Positions 1 through 9,833 of a stretch of DNA of 48,994 bases are shown piece after piece. Each line of letters starts with the position of its first letter. Position 1 is the first letter of the stretch. Where the stretch lies: positions 1 through 48,994 of the forward strand of contig MCGO01000255.1 in the NCBI GenBank assembly GCA_002104985.1, written 5' to 3'. The notes beneath the pieces were generated by a model that saw only the letters and a list, made by a program, of their open reading frames with translations, had not been told where the DNA came from and did not search any database. Source of the DNA: Rhizoclosmatium globosum. Taxonomy: Eukaryota; Chytridiomycota; Chytridiomycetes; Chytridiales; Chytriomycetaceae. A program made the translations under genes and the position numbers.

Positions 1-614
1 AGGAAAATCCTGTTTGAATCCATGAACCATTGCACGAGTTCGATAATATGCGGCAGTCATAGGACTGCTCTCGATTAGCCTGTCCAAAACTTCCGTCGTT
101 GTGTTTTGAGCAAGAGTCCTCGATGGAATCTTCTCATGAAAGAACTGAACATATAGAGCATCGGCATTATCTGGATTCTTCCTCAATACACTTTTGGCGA
201 CATCTTCCAGAGCGGATGCACATTGCATGCAGACAACACTTGCAATCACTTCATCCAGCCGATAAGCTTTTGCCATCTTTGCAATAGCCATCTCCCTCAA
301 TCTTCCACATAAAGTCCTCGAACGAACAGTGTTGCCGGCAGCAATAGCTTGAGATGCTTTGACAGCAAGTTGGGCAGCCCTGTGACAAAGTGGGAGATGA
401 GAACCCAAGCATATGGCCAGAAACAGACCAAAACTGCCGTCGAAAGGTGTAAACTCACTCATCAATCAGGAGACGGATTGCGACAATGTGCTGCAGACTG
501 AGAGGATCAATTGCGTGTAACTGATGCTCAACGCCAGACGTTACAATGCTTCGAGCTGGTGTGGTCATATTCATGTCCATGACAGCCTCGATAACTTCAA
601 TAGGAAGGGTTTGC
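1..614 (-). CDS. conserved helical/TPR-like protein, partial (runs off left edge)
   Basis: Read on the minus strand. An exon at 614..459 encodes LPIEVIEAVMDM... and ends at a GTGAGT donor (458-453). A roughly 79-base intron ends at CACAG, and the next exon runs 379..1 and leaves the window. The joined frame is open across both exons (...RLLIDEAAQLAVKASQ...). The exon at 614 follows a pyrimidine-rich CCTCCCAG acceptor and begins in mid-codon, so at least one upstream exon is missing. A short open stretch with an ATG at 761 is a candidate, but I could not fix its splice site. The product is mostly helical and ends with motifs such as NPDNADALYVQFFHEKIPS and TAAYYRTRAMV, which look like tetratricopeptide units. 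I do not recognise a function. It is divergent from the Fanzor gene. Confidence 0.7.
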
Positions 615-976
615 CTGGGAGGGGTGAGAGGCCGACAATCAGATATCCGCAAGATTTAGCATATCACCAGGAATTCCAAACCATTGTCCATGGTACGAAG
701 CGATGTATGGCCAGTGCTTATTACGTCCAATTTGCAGCACGGACTGGTTCGATTTAACCATTGGGCCGGATTCGGACGTTTGGTGTGTTTGATTCGAAAA
801 AAGCAAAGTGGCTAAAATTGAACGTCTACCAAACACGTGTTTTCTGCGGCCGGAATACTTGCGGCAGTAATTATGAGAGCTTCGTGGCCTTACTGTTGAT
901 TGCTACCTACTATTATTTTCAGAGACGAAGAACATTCATCTTCGGTTTTTCTTTGCCGATCTTGACCACATGTCAT

Positions 977-1165
977 GGGCGAATGGCCAAATGGTTACCG
1001 CGCTCGACTATGAATCAAGAGGTTCTAGGTTCGACCCCTGGTACAGATCCTGTTGCTGAGAGGAAGAAAGCCGGAAAAACTCCGGGTAAACCCCAACGGA
1101 AAATGAGATCGGATAAAAAAGATAACAGTGTGAAAATTGCATTCGAGAAAAAAACACGAGCCAAC
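977..1165 (+). repeat. tRNA-derived SINE-like element or tRNA pseudogene
   Basis: An RNA polymerase III A box (TGGCCAAATGG, 984-994) and B box (GGTTCGACCCC, 1028-1038) lie at tRNA-like spacing. The T arm folds as CTAGG/CCTGG around TTCGACC. The anticodon arm has one mismatch, only the outer two pairs of the D stem form, and the two sides of the acceptor stem do not pair, so this is not a working tRNA. The sequence continues into a non-tRNA body with a small hairpin (CCGGA-AAAAC-TCCGG, 1071-1085) and an A-rich tail region to about 1165. A tRNA-like head with a body is the layout of a SINE. I see no clear target-site duplication. Borders are approximate. Confidence 0.5.
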
Positions 1166-1167
1166 TG

Positions 1168-4100
1168 ATGAGGCCTTGCCTCCTATCTATTCTTCTCATT
1201 CTTTTGGTCGCCACTTCTGTCATTCATATGGCTCAAAACAACTTCCATCGCACTCGCCATGTTGGAGCAAGACAAGCTACTCGACCAGAACTACGTTGTG
1301 TAATGGGGCCACTCTTACAAGAGTTTGCAAGAAATGTGTCCCTCCTACGCTCCGATGCCATACTTGCAATCAACCTTCACCTAGAGCGCAACCCAACTGG
1401 TATTTAACAGCTCAAATTAATATCGTTTAAATTCATTGGGACTTAAAATTAGGTCACGATCATCTTGACATTGAGTTTTCAGAATCCTTCTTCCAATTTG
1501 CACTCAAGTATGCTTCTGGAAATCTGCTCGCCAATAATTATCATGCCCCACTTCCAATTGGTTTTGTACTTCCTGGCAATCCTGTTGGCACACCCTACAT
1601 CCTTCCAGTTGGTGCAGCCCTTCAGGCACACCAAAACACCCGCCGTTCTGTCACAAGACATTACTTGTTGGAAACTTTCCAAAACTTTCATCATCCATTT
1701 AGTTGTGACAACAATGGTTTTCAGAATGGACAACCCATCCAACCTGGTCTTCGAATGGTTCCCCTCTTTAACTGTCCCGGCTATGAATGGGAGCAAGTTA
1801 TTGCCATTGAAGCCAAACGATTGCGTACAGACTTTGAAAATGCACTTGCTCGCAGATTCATTGCCAATTTAGGCAAGCTGGCTGAGGAGGTTTGTTGATC
1901 TTGTCTGAAATTTACTTTAAATCTTACAACATAATTCAGGTTTTCAACTTTCATTGCTTCCTGCATGGATACCAACCTACCGCTGTTATCAAGGCAACTG
2001 CAAAGACAGCAATATACAATTACCTGACCCCACCATTTGGTGCCCCACTTGCACTTCCTGTAGCAGTTCCACAGGCAGTGACCAACAATATTGTTGCATT
2101 TCTTCTCCATCACAGACAGTTTCTTGTTGCCATGCCCTTCAATAACATTCAGCGTGGCCCACACTTTGAAATGAATCTTATTAGGGCAATGTCAAGAATG
2201 GGCAATAATATTTTGGCTTATACCAGAGAGTAAGTTTTTATCTGTCAAGCCTTCATTTGCTAATTTCAAACATACTACCATTGAAACAGTTTTATTCGCC
2301 CAGATATGGCACTCCTTGGAAGTGAAGCTTATTTTCCTCTTGCACCACTTCCAACCAATGCTACCACGGCTCAAGCAGTCTTTTGTGGGATAGACTATCG
2401 TGTTCTATGTCAATATTTTATGCCACGACTGAGGGACCTTTTGGGGCCTCTTGCTGTTCCACTTCCTCAACCACCAGGTGGAGTTAACTTTCCACCTTCA
2501 CTTGTAGCTGCTGCTGCACATTTCCAGCACATCATTGTACCTGCATTGGGAATAATTAGTCCACCAAATGGGGTTGGAAGATACAATGGTCATGGAGGGA
2601 CTCGAGCTGAACATCGTGGCATAATTGGACTGTTTTTTCGAGTTGAATCTGTTCGCTGGAGTCGCCACTTGAGGAATGATGTTGATTGTATGTAAAACTT
2701 TATTGCATTGAATAATTCTAAAGGGCCCTAGCTTCATATTATCTTCAAACTGATGGCAGAAGCTTTTCATGGACTCTGAATACCAGACAAGCCTTTGTTC
2801 AGAACAATCTTGCAGCAAATGCCAACAGAGTTCCTCACAAAAGTTGGACTGATGATGCAAATTCACTCCCACAAAATTATAACTATAACCAATTCATGAT
2901 AAATGGTCGTGGAATGGTGCGTGTGGATCATCACATAAACAATATGGGAATTGTGAATCAAATTCAAGCTGGAATCTTGGATCCTCACAATGTTATTAGT
3001 GTTGACCCAGGTTTGATTTCTGTGTTTGGCTTACTAAATCAGCTTCTAATATTTATTTTACCTATTTAGGTATCAGGAATGTTGTAACTTGTGTCAATAG
3101 TGATATCCAGCTCCAAATCAACAATGCTGCTGTTGCTCCAGTTCCAGTACCTCCGCCTGCACATCCTCCATCACGACAGATTATTCATGACCACGTTGTT
3201 CAGGTTTCCCATGGTCATATGCGTCAAATCAATGGTTCTAAGCTCTCTGAAAAGAGGGAAGAGGTGTTCCGAGACAATGATCACCGCATCAACTTTGCAT
3301 ATGATGTCCTTGCTCAAAATTCTCCACGTGTTATTGGTCAACGTACACTGGGTCATTGGTGTCAATGGACCTGGATGGTCAAGCATTTCCAGTCAGAATT
3401 CTTGTTGCAAGAGTATTCTCGTCCCCAGCATCTAAAGTGGAAGCAGAGCAGTCGTATGAAACACCAGCGGGCTGAACAAGCTCTCATCAATCGTATGGCT
3501 GGGCGCATGACAGACACTGATTGGAACAGTATGCAAGGCAGGATTGTTCCTGGAGCAAGAAAACTCCGCCGTCGAACACGCCGCTTGAATAATATTCCAG
3601 CTTTTCCTGTTGCACCAGTCTATTTTGCTTATGGCGATGGATCTTGGAATCACCAGAGACCATGGGCACCTGTTCCCAACAATGTCAGTTTAACGCAATG
3701 GTTGGCAATACTAAATATGTGTTTTTCACACAGAGAATCAGAGAAAAGGCTGCTCATGAGCACTTTGTGTTTGTTATTGATGAGCATTTGACTTCACAGC
3801 GGTCCCATCGTCTCAGTGCTGGCTATGAGGCAGGAGGTGTGTTCCAATATCCACCAGTTGTGACAGTAAGTAATCAACAAAGTAAGTCTTACATTAATGT
3901 TGGACTAGGTTCGACGTCCTATTCTTAGATGCCCCCACAAGAAACGCAAGTTTCAGGATCTTCACTGGAGAAAATACTGCATTGATGATGACAAACAACC
4001 AATGCATCCCTTTGTTCAATGCCCTGATCTTACTAACATCCAGAGTTCAGTTTATGGTCTTGTTGAGTGCCCACTCATTCCAGGACCCCCTACTGTATGT

Positions 4101-4233
4101 ATGCTTGTGACTGGTACCAGCACTAACATTTGTTGCTAAGATTGTGGACAAAGATATTCAAGCTGCATGCAACATTCGCCACTTGCTGTTTCATTACAAT
4201 CATACTGGTGGTCGACCTGCAGCTTTCATTTAA
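1168..4233 (+). CDS. Fanzor-type (eukaryotic TnpB/OrfB-like) RuvC RNA-guided nuclease
   Basis: Nine exons join into one open frame of 876 codons: 1168-1399, 1483-1889, 1940-2229, 2290-2687, 2732-3010, 3070-3683, 3734-3865, 3909-4094, 4141-4233. All junctions are GT..AG and all phases agree. The N-terminal third is helical (SDAILAINLHLERNP...), like the Fanzor WED/REC region. The C-terminal half has the split RuvC motifs: ISVDPGIRNVVTC (Asp about 534), the GDGSW block, FVIDEHLTSQ (Glu about 757) and VDKDIQAACNI (Asp about 851), which corresponds to the family's RDxNAAxNI. The catalytic D-E-D set is therefore kept. The zinc ribbon between motifs II and III is unusual (see findings). Fanzor proteins are known as RNA-guided DNA endonucleases, often carried by eukaryotic transposons. 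No terminal inverted repeats or second transposase gene are visible here. The start may instead be the ATG at 1228, because the first 20 residues look like an artefactual hydrophobic leader. Confidence 0.85.
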
Positions 4234-4438
4234 CAGCCCTGGATACATTCCTGATTAACAATACAAAGAAATTTGGTATGGCCTTGCTTTCCTTATGGCA
4301 TAATTCTAATTATTTTTTACAGGTATGTTTTTTTCTTTTACCTTTTGTTTTTTTTTAATGTTCTTCTAAAATGTTAAATACAGTACTAAGCTTATCATTG
4401 AGTCTCCCTCTCTTTCTTTTTTTCGTAGCACACTGGAA
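4234..4438 (+). other. Fanzor 3' flank, T-rich; candidate location of a guide RNA
   Basis: Only 205 bases separate the Fanzor stop codon from the SET gene. The stretch is T-rich, with long T and C/T runs at about 4320-4360 and 4405-4430. In characterised Fanzor and TnpB loci the guide RNA overlaps or follows the 3' end of the gene, so this is where it would be expected. I see no strong conserved hairpin by eye. The placement is inference from family knowledge. Confidence 0.25.
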
Positions 4439-5647
4439 ATGGTTCTCATCGTGCACCCATCGATCGAAGTGCGAGCAATCCCGCACAAAGGCCTTGGATT
4501 CATCTGTGTAGCACCGGAAGGCATCGCCGCCGACACAATGCTCCTCCGAGAAACGGCGCTTGAGGCCTGGTCGCCGCCCGCCAATCCGTACAACGCATCA
4601 ATAACGGCGGCAAAACTCGCATTACGCATCCGAAACGATGCGTCAGAAACAGTCACGCCGCTCATCCAGAACCTGTTCCCAAAGTCACTTGATCTGATCG
4701 ATCACTCGGACCTGTCAAAGTGCTCGGATGCTGCTCAGGAGGAAATGCTTCAACTGGTCATGGACTGGGAACTTGAATCCGGGTGTAACTTGAAGCCGGG
4801 TTGGTCGCCTGTTTTGAAGGAGGAATTGGTTCGGCTCTGGTTCGTCGTTGAATGCAACTCTTTCCCAACGGGCTTCCTCACTACTCTCTCCTACGCAAAC
4901 CACTCTTGCAACCCGAATTGCACAGTCTTTGAAGAAGATGGCACAACTACAAACGACGACGATGACGGCGATGATGATGATGCCTCGGATTCTGACGCTG
5001 AGGAACAATCCCCAAACCCAATCTATTCAATGTGGACGAAACGAGATATCCCACACGGCCACGAAATTACAATCTCCTATCTGGACATGACAACGCAAAT
5101 TCAAATGGCTGCTGCTCGACAACAACGGCTTCGATCCAAGTTTCTGTTTGACTGTAAATGCGACTTGTGTAATGTCGAAACACCGCGGATCGGGCTTTTG
5201 AAGGATACTGGGTCAATTGATCCTGAAACGGGCGAGATGCGGAAACTGTATAGTCCGAGGAATGAAGATTTTACATGTGCCGCTTTCTACACGGTTGCTG
5301 GGTGCACTGGGGCTGTTGGACGATGGACTGGTGTCTGTAATACATGTAATACGGAGTACAACAAGACTCAATGGGAATACGTTTCCCGTGGAACAAGTGC
5401 ATTGATTCAAAAAATGCGGAAGCAGTTGGGAGACGCGAATGATATCATCAAAGCCGGTGGGAATGGAGATGAATTTGTTGTTGAGTTGACAAAACACAAA
5501 GCCGAATTGGAGGAGAGTAAAATAGAGGCGGATAAGCTATTGCATTCGTCGCATTTAGCATACGGCCCTCTACAAACGTGTCTTGATAAGCTAGGTTCTC
5601 TCATTCGACGAGAGGAATACAAAAAGAAACGTCAACAAGCGAAATAA
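4439..5647 (+). CDS. SET-domain protein lysine methyltransferase (SMYD/SET5-like)
   Basis: A single exon of 402 codons. SET-domain landmarks appear in order: KGLGFICVAPEGI near residue 17 (the N-terminal SET GxG-like strand), NHSCNPNC at 154-161 (the pseudoknot that binds S-adenosylmethionine), ISYLD at 212-216, and a post-SET cysteine cluster FDCKCDLC at about 237-244. This layout fits the SMYD/SET5-like group, which transfers methyl groups to lysines of histones or other proteins. No MYND zinc finger is visible within the SET domain. A strongly acidic Asp/Glu insert (about 164-190) splits the SET domain just after the NHSC motif. Codon use is more GC-rich than in the Fanzor gene just upstream. 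The substrate cannot be inferred. Confidence 0.85.
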   Translation: MVLIVHPSIEVRAIPHKGLGFICVAPEGIAADTMLLRETALEAWSPPANPYNASITAAKLALRIRNDASETVTPLIQNLFPKSLDLIDHSDLSKCSDAAQEEMLQLVMDWELESGCNLKPGWSPVLKEELVRLWFVVECNSFPTGFLTTLSYANHSCNPNCTVFEEDGTTTNDDDDGDDDDASDSDAEEQSPNPIYSMWTKRDIPHGHEITISYLDMTTQIQMAAARQQRLRSKFLFDCKCDLCNVETPRIGLLKDTGSIDPETGEMRKLYSPRNEDFTCAAFYTVAGCTGAVGRWTGVCNTCNTEYNKTQWEYVSRGTSALIQKMRKQLGDANDIIKAGGNGDEFVVELTKHKAELEESKIEADKLLHSSHLAYGPLQTCLDKLGSLIRREEYKKKRQQAK

Positions 5648-6320
5648 AGTAGAATTCCCGAGCATACAAAACAGTTTAATACATCCCACACTCTTCATGC
5701 AAAAAGCGACAAACAGATAACCCCCGATCAATTCCCAACCAGCCAATACAAAGGAGTGAGAAATACGGTTTCCAAAAAGACCCACGGCACGAACGGTCAA
5801 TACAGAAAGAAGTAAAGAAAAAAGAAAGAAAGAAAGAAAACTATACACAGAAAAAACACACACCACTCAGTCGGGTGAACGAAAACCAAAATCCCAAAGG
5901 ATACGAGAAGTTTGAAAAAGACAGAGGTCAATAAATTACATGAGAGTCAAGGAAGTGGGAGTATGCAAACAGCTTGGGAAAGTCAAAAAAAAAAAAGCCA
6001 AAAAAAAGGGAAGGGGAACACTCAATAAAGCCTTTTGGATGAAGACCTGTAGCCAAAACCCTCCCAAGTAAAAAAAAAGTGTAGGGTGGAAGTTCGAGAA
6101 TAGTTGTAAGTTGTAGGGGACGCGAGATTAATGTGAAAGGGTGTAGAAGTGGACAGCGGCGGACGAATAGCAGGAGGAAGTAAGAAATCAAAAGGGATCG
6201 TGGTAGAAAACAGGGGAAGAGAGAATGCAAAAGGAAACAAAGGATAAGTAGAAGAAGCAAAAAAACAACGACAAGGCTAAAGACAGAAAAAAGTTATATG
6301 TCCTTTTCCCTCCCTCCTTT
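5648..6320. other. A-rich intergenic spacer between convergent genes
   Basis: This spacer joins the 3' ends of the SET gene (+) and the PNRC-motif gene (-). It is purine-rich on the plus strand, with a (GAAA)n microsatellite at about 5815-5840 and several A runs (about 5986-6007 and 6067-6080). The minus-strand open frames here are low-complexity shadows rich in Phe, Leu and Ser. I see no gene. Confidence 0.6.
5815..5840 (+). repeat. (GAAA)n microsatellite
   Basis: Tandem GAAA units in the spacer between convergent genes. Confidence 0.8.
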
Positions 6321-8143
6321 TCACTGATTAATCTTAAGCAGTGATTTCAAGTTTTGGGCCATTTCACCAAGATGTGGGGCGGCAGCAGGAGCGTGTGCTG
6401 GCACTGAGTTTGGAGAAACAACTGGAGTTGCGACTCCATTCTTGTATATGCTTTGGTGGACGCCTATTGGCACTTGAGGAGGAGCCATCATTGGAATTGT
6501 GGCTGTTCGTTGCATTGGATCGTGGTGTTGTGGTTGGTAGGATGTTTGATGCGCTTGTGGGTACAAAAGTGGTTGCGTCATAGGCATATATTGATGCGGA
6601 TTATGCTGCGAATAATGTGGTCTCATATGTTGCTGGTGCTGTTGAGGGTGGTTCAAAGGGAACCCGTTGTTGAATCCCATCATGACAGAGGGAGGGTACT
6701 GCTGTTGTTGCTGCTGGTAATGTTGTTGAGGCAGCATTCCCGTTCTATGAAACAATTGCTCTTGCTGATTGTAACTGTGGAGATTACAAATTCAGTCAAC
6801 TTTTTTGTTTGTGCATTACACTCCTCCTTCCATTATCTGAACCCCATAGTTTTCGTTTATGGCCGTTCGCTGCGCTCACAATACCACTTCCCTCCTCGTA
6901 TTTCTCCCTTTTCGCCCAGTTTCCACACTCCCTCAACCCTCCTTCTGTCTCGTTCCTCGACGGTCATTCGCGTATTACCACTCCCTACATCTTCGCTTTG
7001 CTCAGATACAGGTCGCATTTTAGCACATCATAACTTCACTCAGATACAGGTCGTTTTTACGAATATACACACCTCTTTGTTGAATCACCAAAATGGTCCA
7101 TTGAAAACATTCCATTTTCGGCCACATTTGAAGAATGTTGAGGAGGAGCAGTAAAAGAATGCCTTGAAGACGGAGGCACGACAAAACCGGATGGATTTAC
7201 AGAGACAGGGAGTGCAGAAGACGACGGTGTGGGCGTAAAAGCAGTAGTTGAGATGGGAGCCGAGACACCAAATAGAGTATTTGACTTTTGATAGTGGTGA
7301 GAGTTGAAATCAGAAGATACAGAGTTGGAGTTCGAATCATCCCAAGAACGGCCTGAAAAGTGCAGGGAATTGGTTTGGTGTGGTGGAGACGGAGGACCTG
7401 AAGGAGCTGTAATTGTACTAGCAGTAGTGGCGGGAGTTCGGGCAGAGGCAAAAACAGGGATTGGCAAATCAGAAGGGGCAGGCGAGTTCTGGAAGGTGGC
7501 GCCAGCGTAGAGGCGATCCTGATACGAAGACGATAACGGGGGAGCAGTAGTAGAAGAAGTAGTAGTAGTAGTTGTAGTAGCAACAGAAGACTGTTGTTGG
7601 GGCAGCTTTTGGGATTCAATTGGGACAGCTTTTTGAGGGTTGTTCTGCTTTGAGTTTGCGGATCGTTTTGTAGGAGTGACGAGGGCATCCGAGGCGGACT
7701 GTGGGCGGGGCGATGACTGTTCGGGGTCACTTGAACGACGGGGCCTTGGTTGGGGGTTGGGTTAGTGAGTGTGTTTCAGGATTGTTAGGTAATGTAAGAC
7801 AAAGCACGCACCTTGTTGAGGCCTGTTTCCTGGCTGCCGAGTTTGAAGTTGAAGCAGTTGAAGCAGTTGAAGCAGTTGAAGGAGGAGCCGGTGCTGAGGG
7901 CGTTCGTGGCTGCAGCTTTGGCTTCTTGTCCTTTGTTGGTTGGGCTGTTGTAGTCGTTGTAGAAGTTGGTGTTGCCGTTGGTGCTGTTGCAGTTGCAGTT
8001 GAAGAGTGTCGGGGCTGTTTCCTCGGCGTCTTCTTTTGTTGTTGCGACTGGGTCTGGGTCTGGGACTGGGACTGGGTTTGTGGTTGGGCAGCGTCTGTGT
8101 CTCTCGGGACCACAGAGGCGGTGGTGGCTGTGCTTGTTGCCAT
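6321..8143 (-). CDS. PNRC-motif (EDC1-type) mRNA decapping co-activator candidate
   Basis: Three exons, 8143..7812, 7744..7073 and 6774..6321, join into 485 codons after ATG at 8143. Most of the protein is disordered: Thr/Ser/Gln/Pro-rich repeats at the start, and a Gln/His/Met/Pro-rich C-terminal exon. In the second exon a short block reads RLYAGATFQNSPAPSDLPIP followed by VF. That is the YAGxxFxNSPxPSxLPxPxF pattern of the PNRC motif (Pfam PNRC). Proteins with this motif, such as fission yeast Edc1 and human PNRC1/2, bind the EVH1 domain of Dcp1 and activate the Dcp2 decapping enzyme. The role in mRNA decay is inferred from this motif alone. Intron 2 is long (about 298 bases) and has two copies of CTCAGATACAGGTCG. 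Confidence 0.75.
7848..7885 (-). repeat. 9-bp tandem coding repeat (Ser-Thr-Ala)
   Basis: Three to four near-perfect copies of a 9-base unit (GTTGAAGCA on the plus strand) encode STASTASTAST on the minus strand inside the PNRC-motif protein. It is a coding microsatellite, likely to vary in length between strains. Confidence 0.75.
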
Positions 8144-8339
8144 GGCTTCGGTCAATCTAGTTAAGATAGGATGGAGGGAAGTTGGTGGCGAGGGCGGCTT
8201 TGACGGCGGCGGCGGTGGTGGGCGTTTGCGTTGGTGCTGAGGCAGGATACTGTGACGCTGTGTTGCGTGGAGATTTCTTTTGTGCTTCCTTCGATTCACG
8301 AACTTCAGAAACACGTGCTCCCTCTTTCTTTTATTTCAT

Positions 8340-9558
8340 TTATAATGCAAGATCATCGTCCGGGTCTCCTTCGTCATCATCGTATGCATCTGCTTCGTAG
8401 TGAATAATTCCTCCAGCGGCTCCTCCGGCTACTCCCACAGTACCACCAACTCCTTCGCCCGTATGCATATACGGTAACACAGTGTTATCTTTCATTTGCC
8501 TTTGCTCCTCTGTCAACTTTAGGTTGAAGGACAAATTGTGTGTTGGGTCATTTCGGTTGCTAACGTCAGGAACAGCCTGTGGTGTAGCTGCTGTTGATGA
8601 TAGTGTCACTGCTGCAGCAGTCGAAATTCCCTCTTTATCGTAATTGAGTGGCTGAATCTCGGAAAGTAAATCTGCAACAAGGCGCGACTCCACTTTGTTG
8701 GGATTTGCTGGAGATGTGCGCAACGCGATTCTCTAATAGAATGAAATTAATAAAAGAACTATTGCTTGGCTTCAGAAATGATGTGCTGCGAGCTGTGAAT
8801 GCCTGGTTCTATCCACAATTTCAACTCATGAACACCGCACTTCCTTTCTTTTCACCCCAGTTCACTACTCCCATAAAGTCCATCACACGCTTCTCTATAG
8901 TTTGCAGCCAATATCTTGTAACTCACCTCCTTCACACTGCCCTTTCGAATCCGTCCATAAACTCCTACACCAGAACTCTTGAGCACAAACGCATCCACAA
9001 CCACCCACCCTTCATTCCAAATCCTCCTATCCTCTTCTTTCACTTCTTCAATCCGATACACCTGCTGCGCCAGCGTGTCCAAAACATCTGCAAACGAAAA
9101 CACAGATCCTGAGTGTGACGACAACGCCAAGTGATTCACAAGCACGATTGAAGTGTACTTTTCACCTACTCATTCACCATAAGCTTCTACTACCACTATC
9201 AAAACAATTCATAAAGAAAACTGGACTAACCACACAGATCCAACAGACTCTGAAGACCTTTCAATACAGTCCCGACGCTCTCCCCTGGAAGCCCCAAAAC
9301 AGATGCGATCCCATCCACGACCAACGACGTTGCTGTGGCTGGTTGCTGGCCCAGAAACGACGGTAGTGCTCCTGTCACTGCTTCGTTAAACGTCTTTGCA
9401 CGCGACGGGATGAGAAGGTCTGTGATACAGTGCACCAGCGTTGAGTTATTCGAGTTGATGGAGAGATGTGTGAGGAGCGTGGACGTGTGCGTGTCGCTTG
9501 AGTTGGCAGGTCGGTGTAGAGTGACAACAATCATTTTGGAAGAGATGTTTGGAACCAT
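8340..9558 (-). CDS. ELP5: Elongator complex subunit ELP5 (IKI1)
   Basis: Three exons, 9558..9231, 9108..8927 and 8732..8340, give 300 residues. The C terminus carries the family signature: LSFNLKLTEEQRQMKDNTVLPY, then a Gly-rich linker, GGIIHYEADAYDDDEGDPDDDL and the stop. ELP5 ends in this way (FNLkLTeeQr..., IhYepDa.DD.D.eDPDDDL) in fungi and animals. The N-terminal part resembles a degenerate RecA/ATPase-like fold, as in the Elp4-Elp5-Elp6 ring. Elongator modifies wobble uridines in tRNA. The second in-frame ATG (9534) is equally possible as the start, since MIVVTLHRP begins the conserved part. The gene is divergent from the hydroxylase gene, with 275 bases between. Confidence 0.88.
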
Positions 9559-9833
9559 CCAAAAAAGAAAGAAGCATCAGAATTAAACAATGGAAAGAGA
9601 ATCTCTATTTATTCATTGCATGCAGTTATTATCGTACTATCCCATGACGCAGTTAATAGGATTTCATTTCCGCAATTCCTCACCTCGCTTGCTCTTTTTT
9701 TTCCCCTCTCTAGAACATCATTATATGAGTCGTGTTAAAACGCCTCGAATATAGAGACGCAGAAAATGGAGGTTGAAACATGATGATGGTACGTGTAACG
9801 AAAGTTGAAACAGAATAAGACAAAAACGCAAAG
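9559..9833. promoter_or_regulatory. divergent intergenic region, ELP5 / hydroxylase
   Basis: A 275-base gap between two divergently transcribed genes must hold both promoters. It has C/T-rich stretches (about 9680-9712) but no TATA element that I would name. Confidence 0.4.

Noticed and set aside
977..1052. Functional tRNA gene
   Set aside because: A and B boxes and T arm are present, but the acceptor strands do not pair, the D stem has only two pairs and the anticodon stem has a mismatch.
761..1168. 135-codon plus-strand frame over the SINE-like element
   Set aside because: It reads through a tRNA-like head and hairpin; the peptide is an artefact.
1168..1227. Signal peptide on the Fanzor
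   Set aside because: A secreted nuclease would be odd. The hydrophobic stretch is upstream of a better start (ATG at 1228) and may be 5' UTR or intron.
3684..3733. Frameshift in the Fanzor between the GDGSW block and RuvC-II
   Set aside because: A 50-base intron (GTCAGT ... CACAG with an ACTAAAT branch-like site) restores the frame and matches the other introns in size.
5928..6260. Minus-strand open frames rich in Leu/Phe in the A-rich spacer
   Set aside because: They are the translation of A/G-rich non-coding DNA, with no conserved pattern and no fitting splice sites.
7701..8240. 179-codon plus-strand frame rich in VEAVEAVE and Gly/Val
   Set aside because: It is the complement of low-complexity Ser/Thr/Ala and Gln repeats in the PNRC-motif gene.
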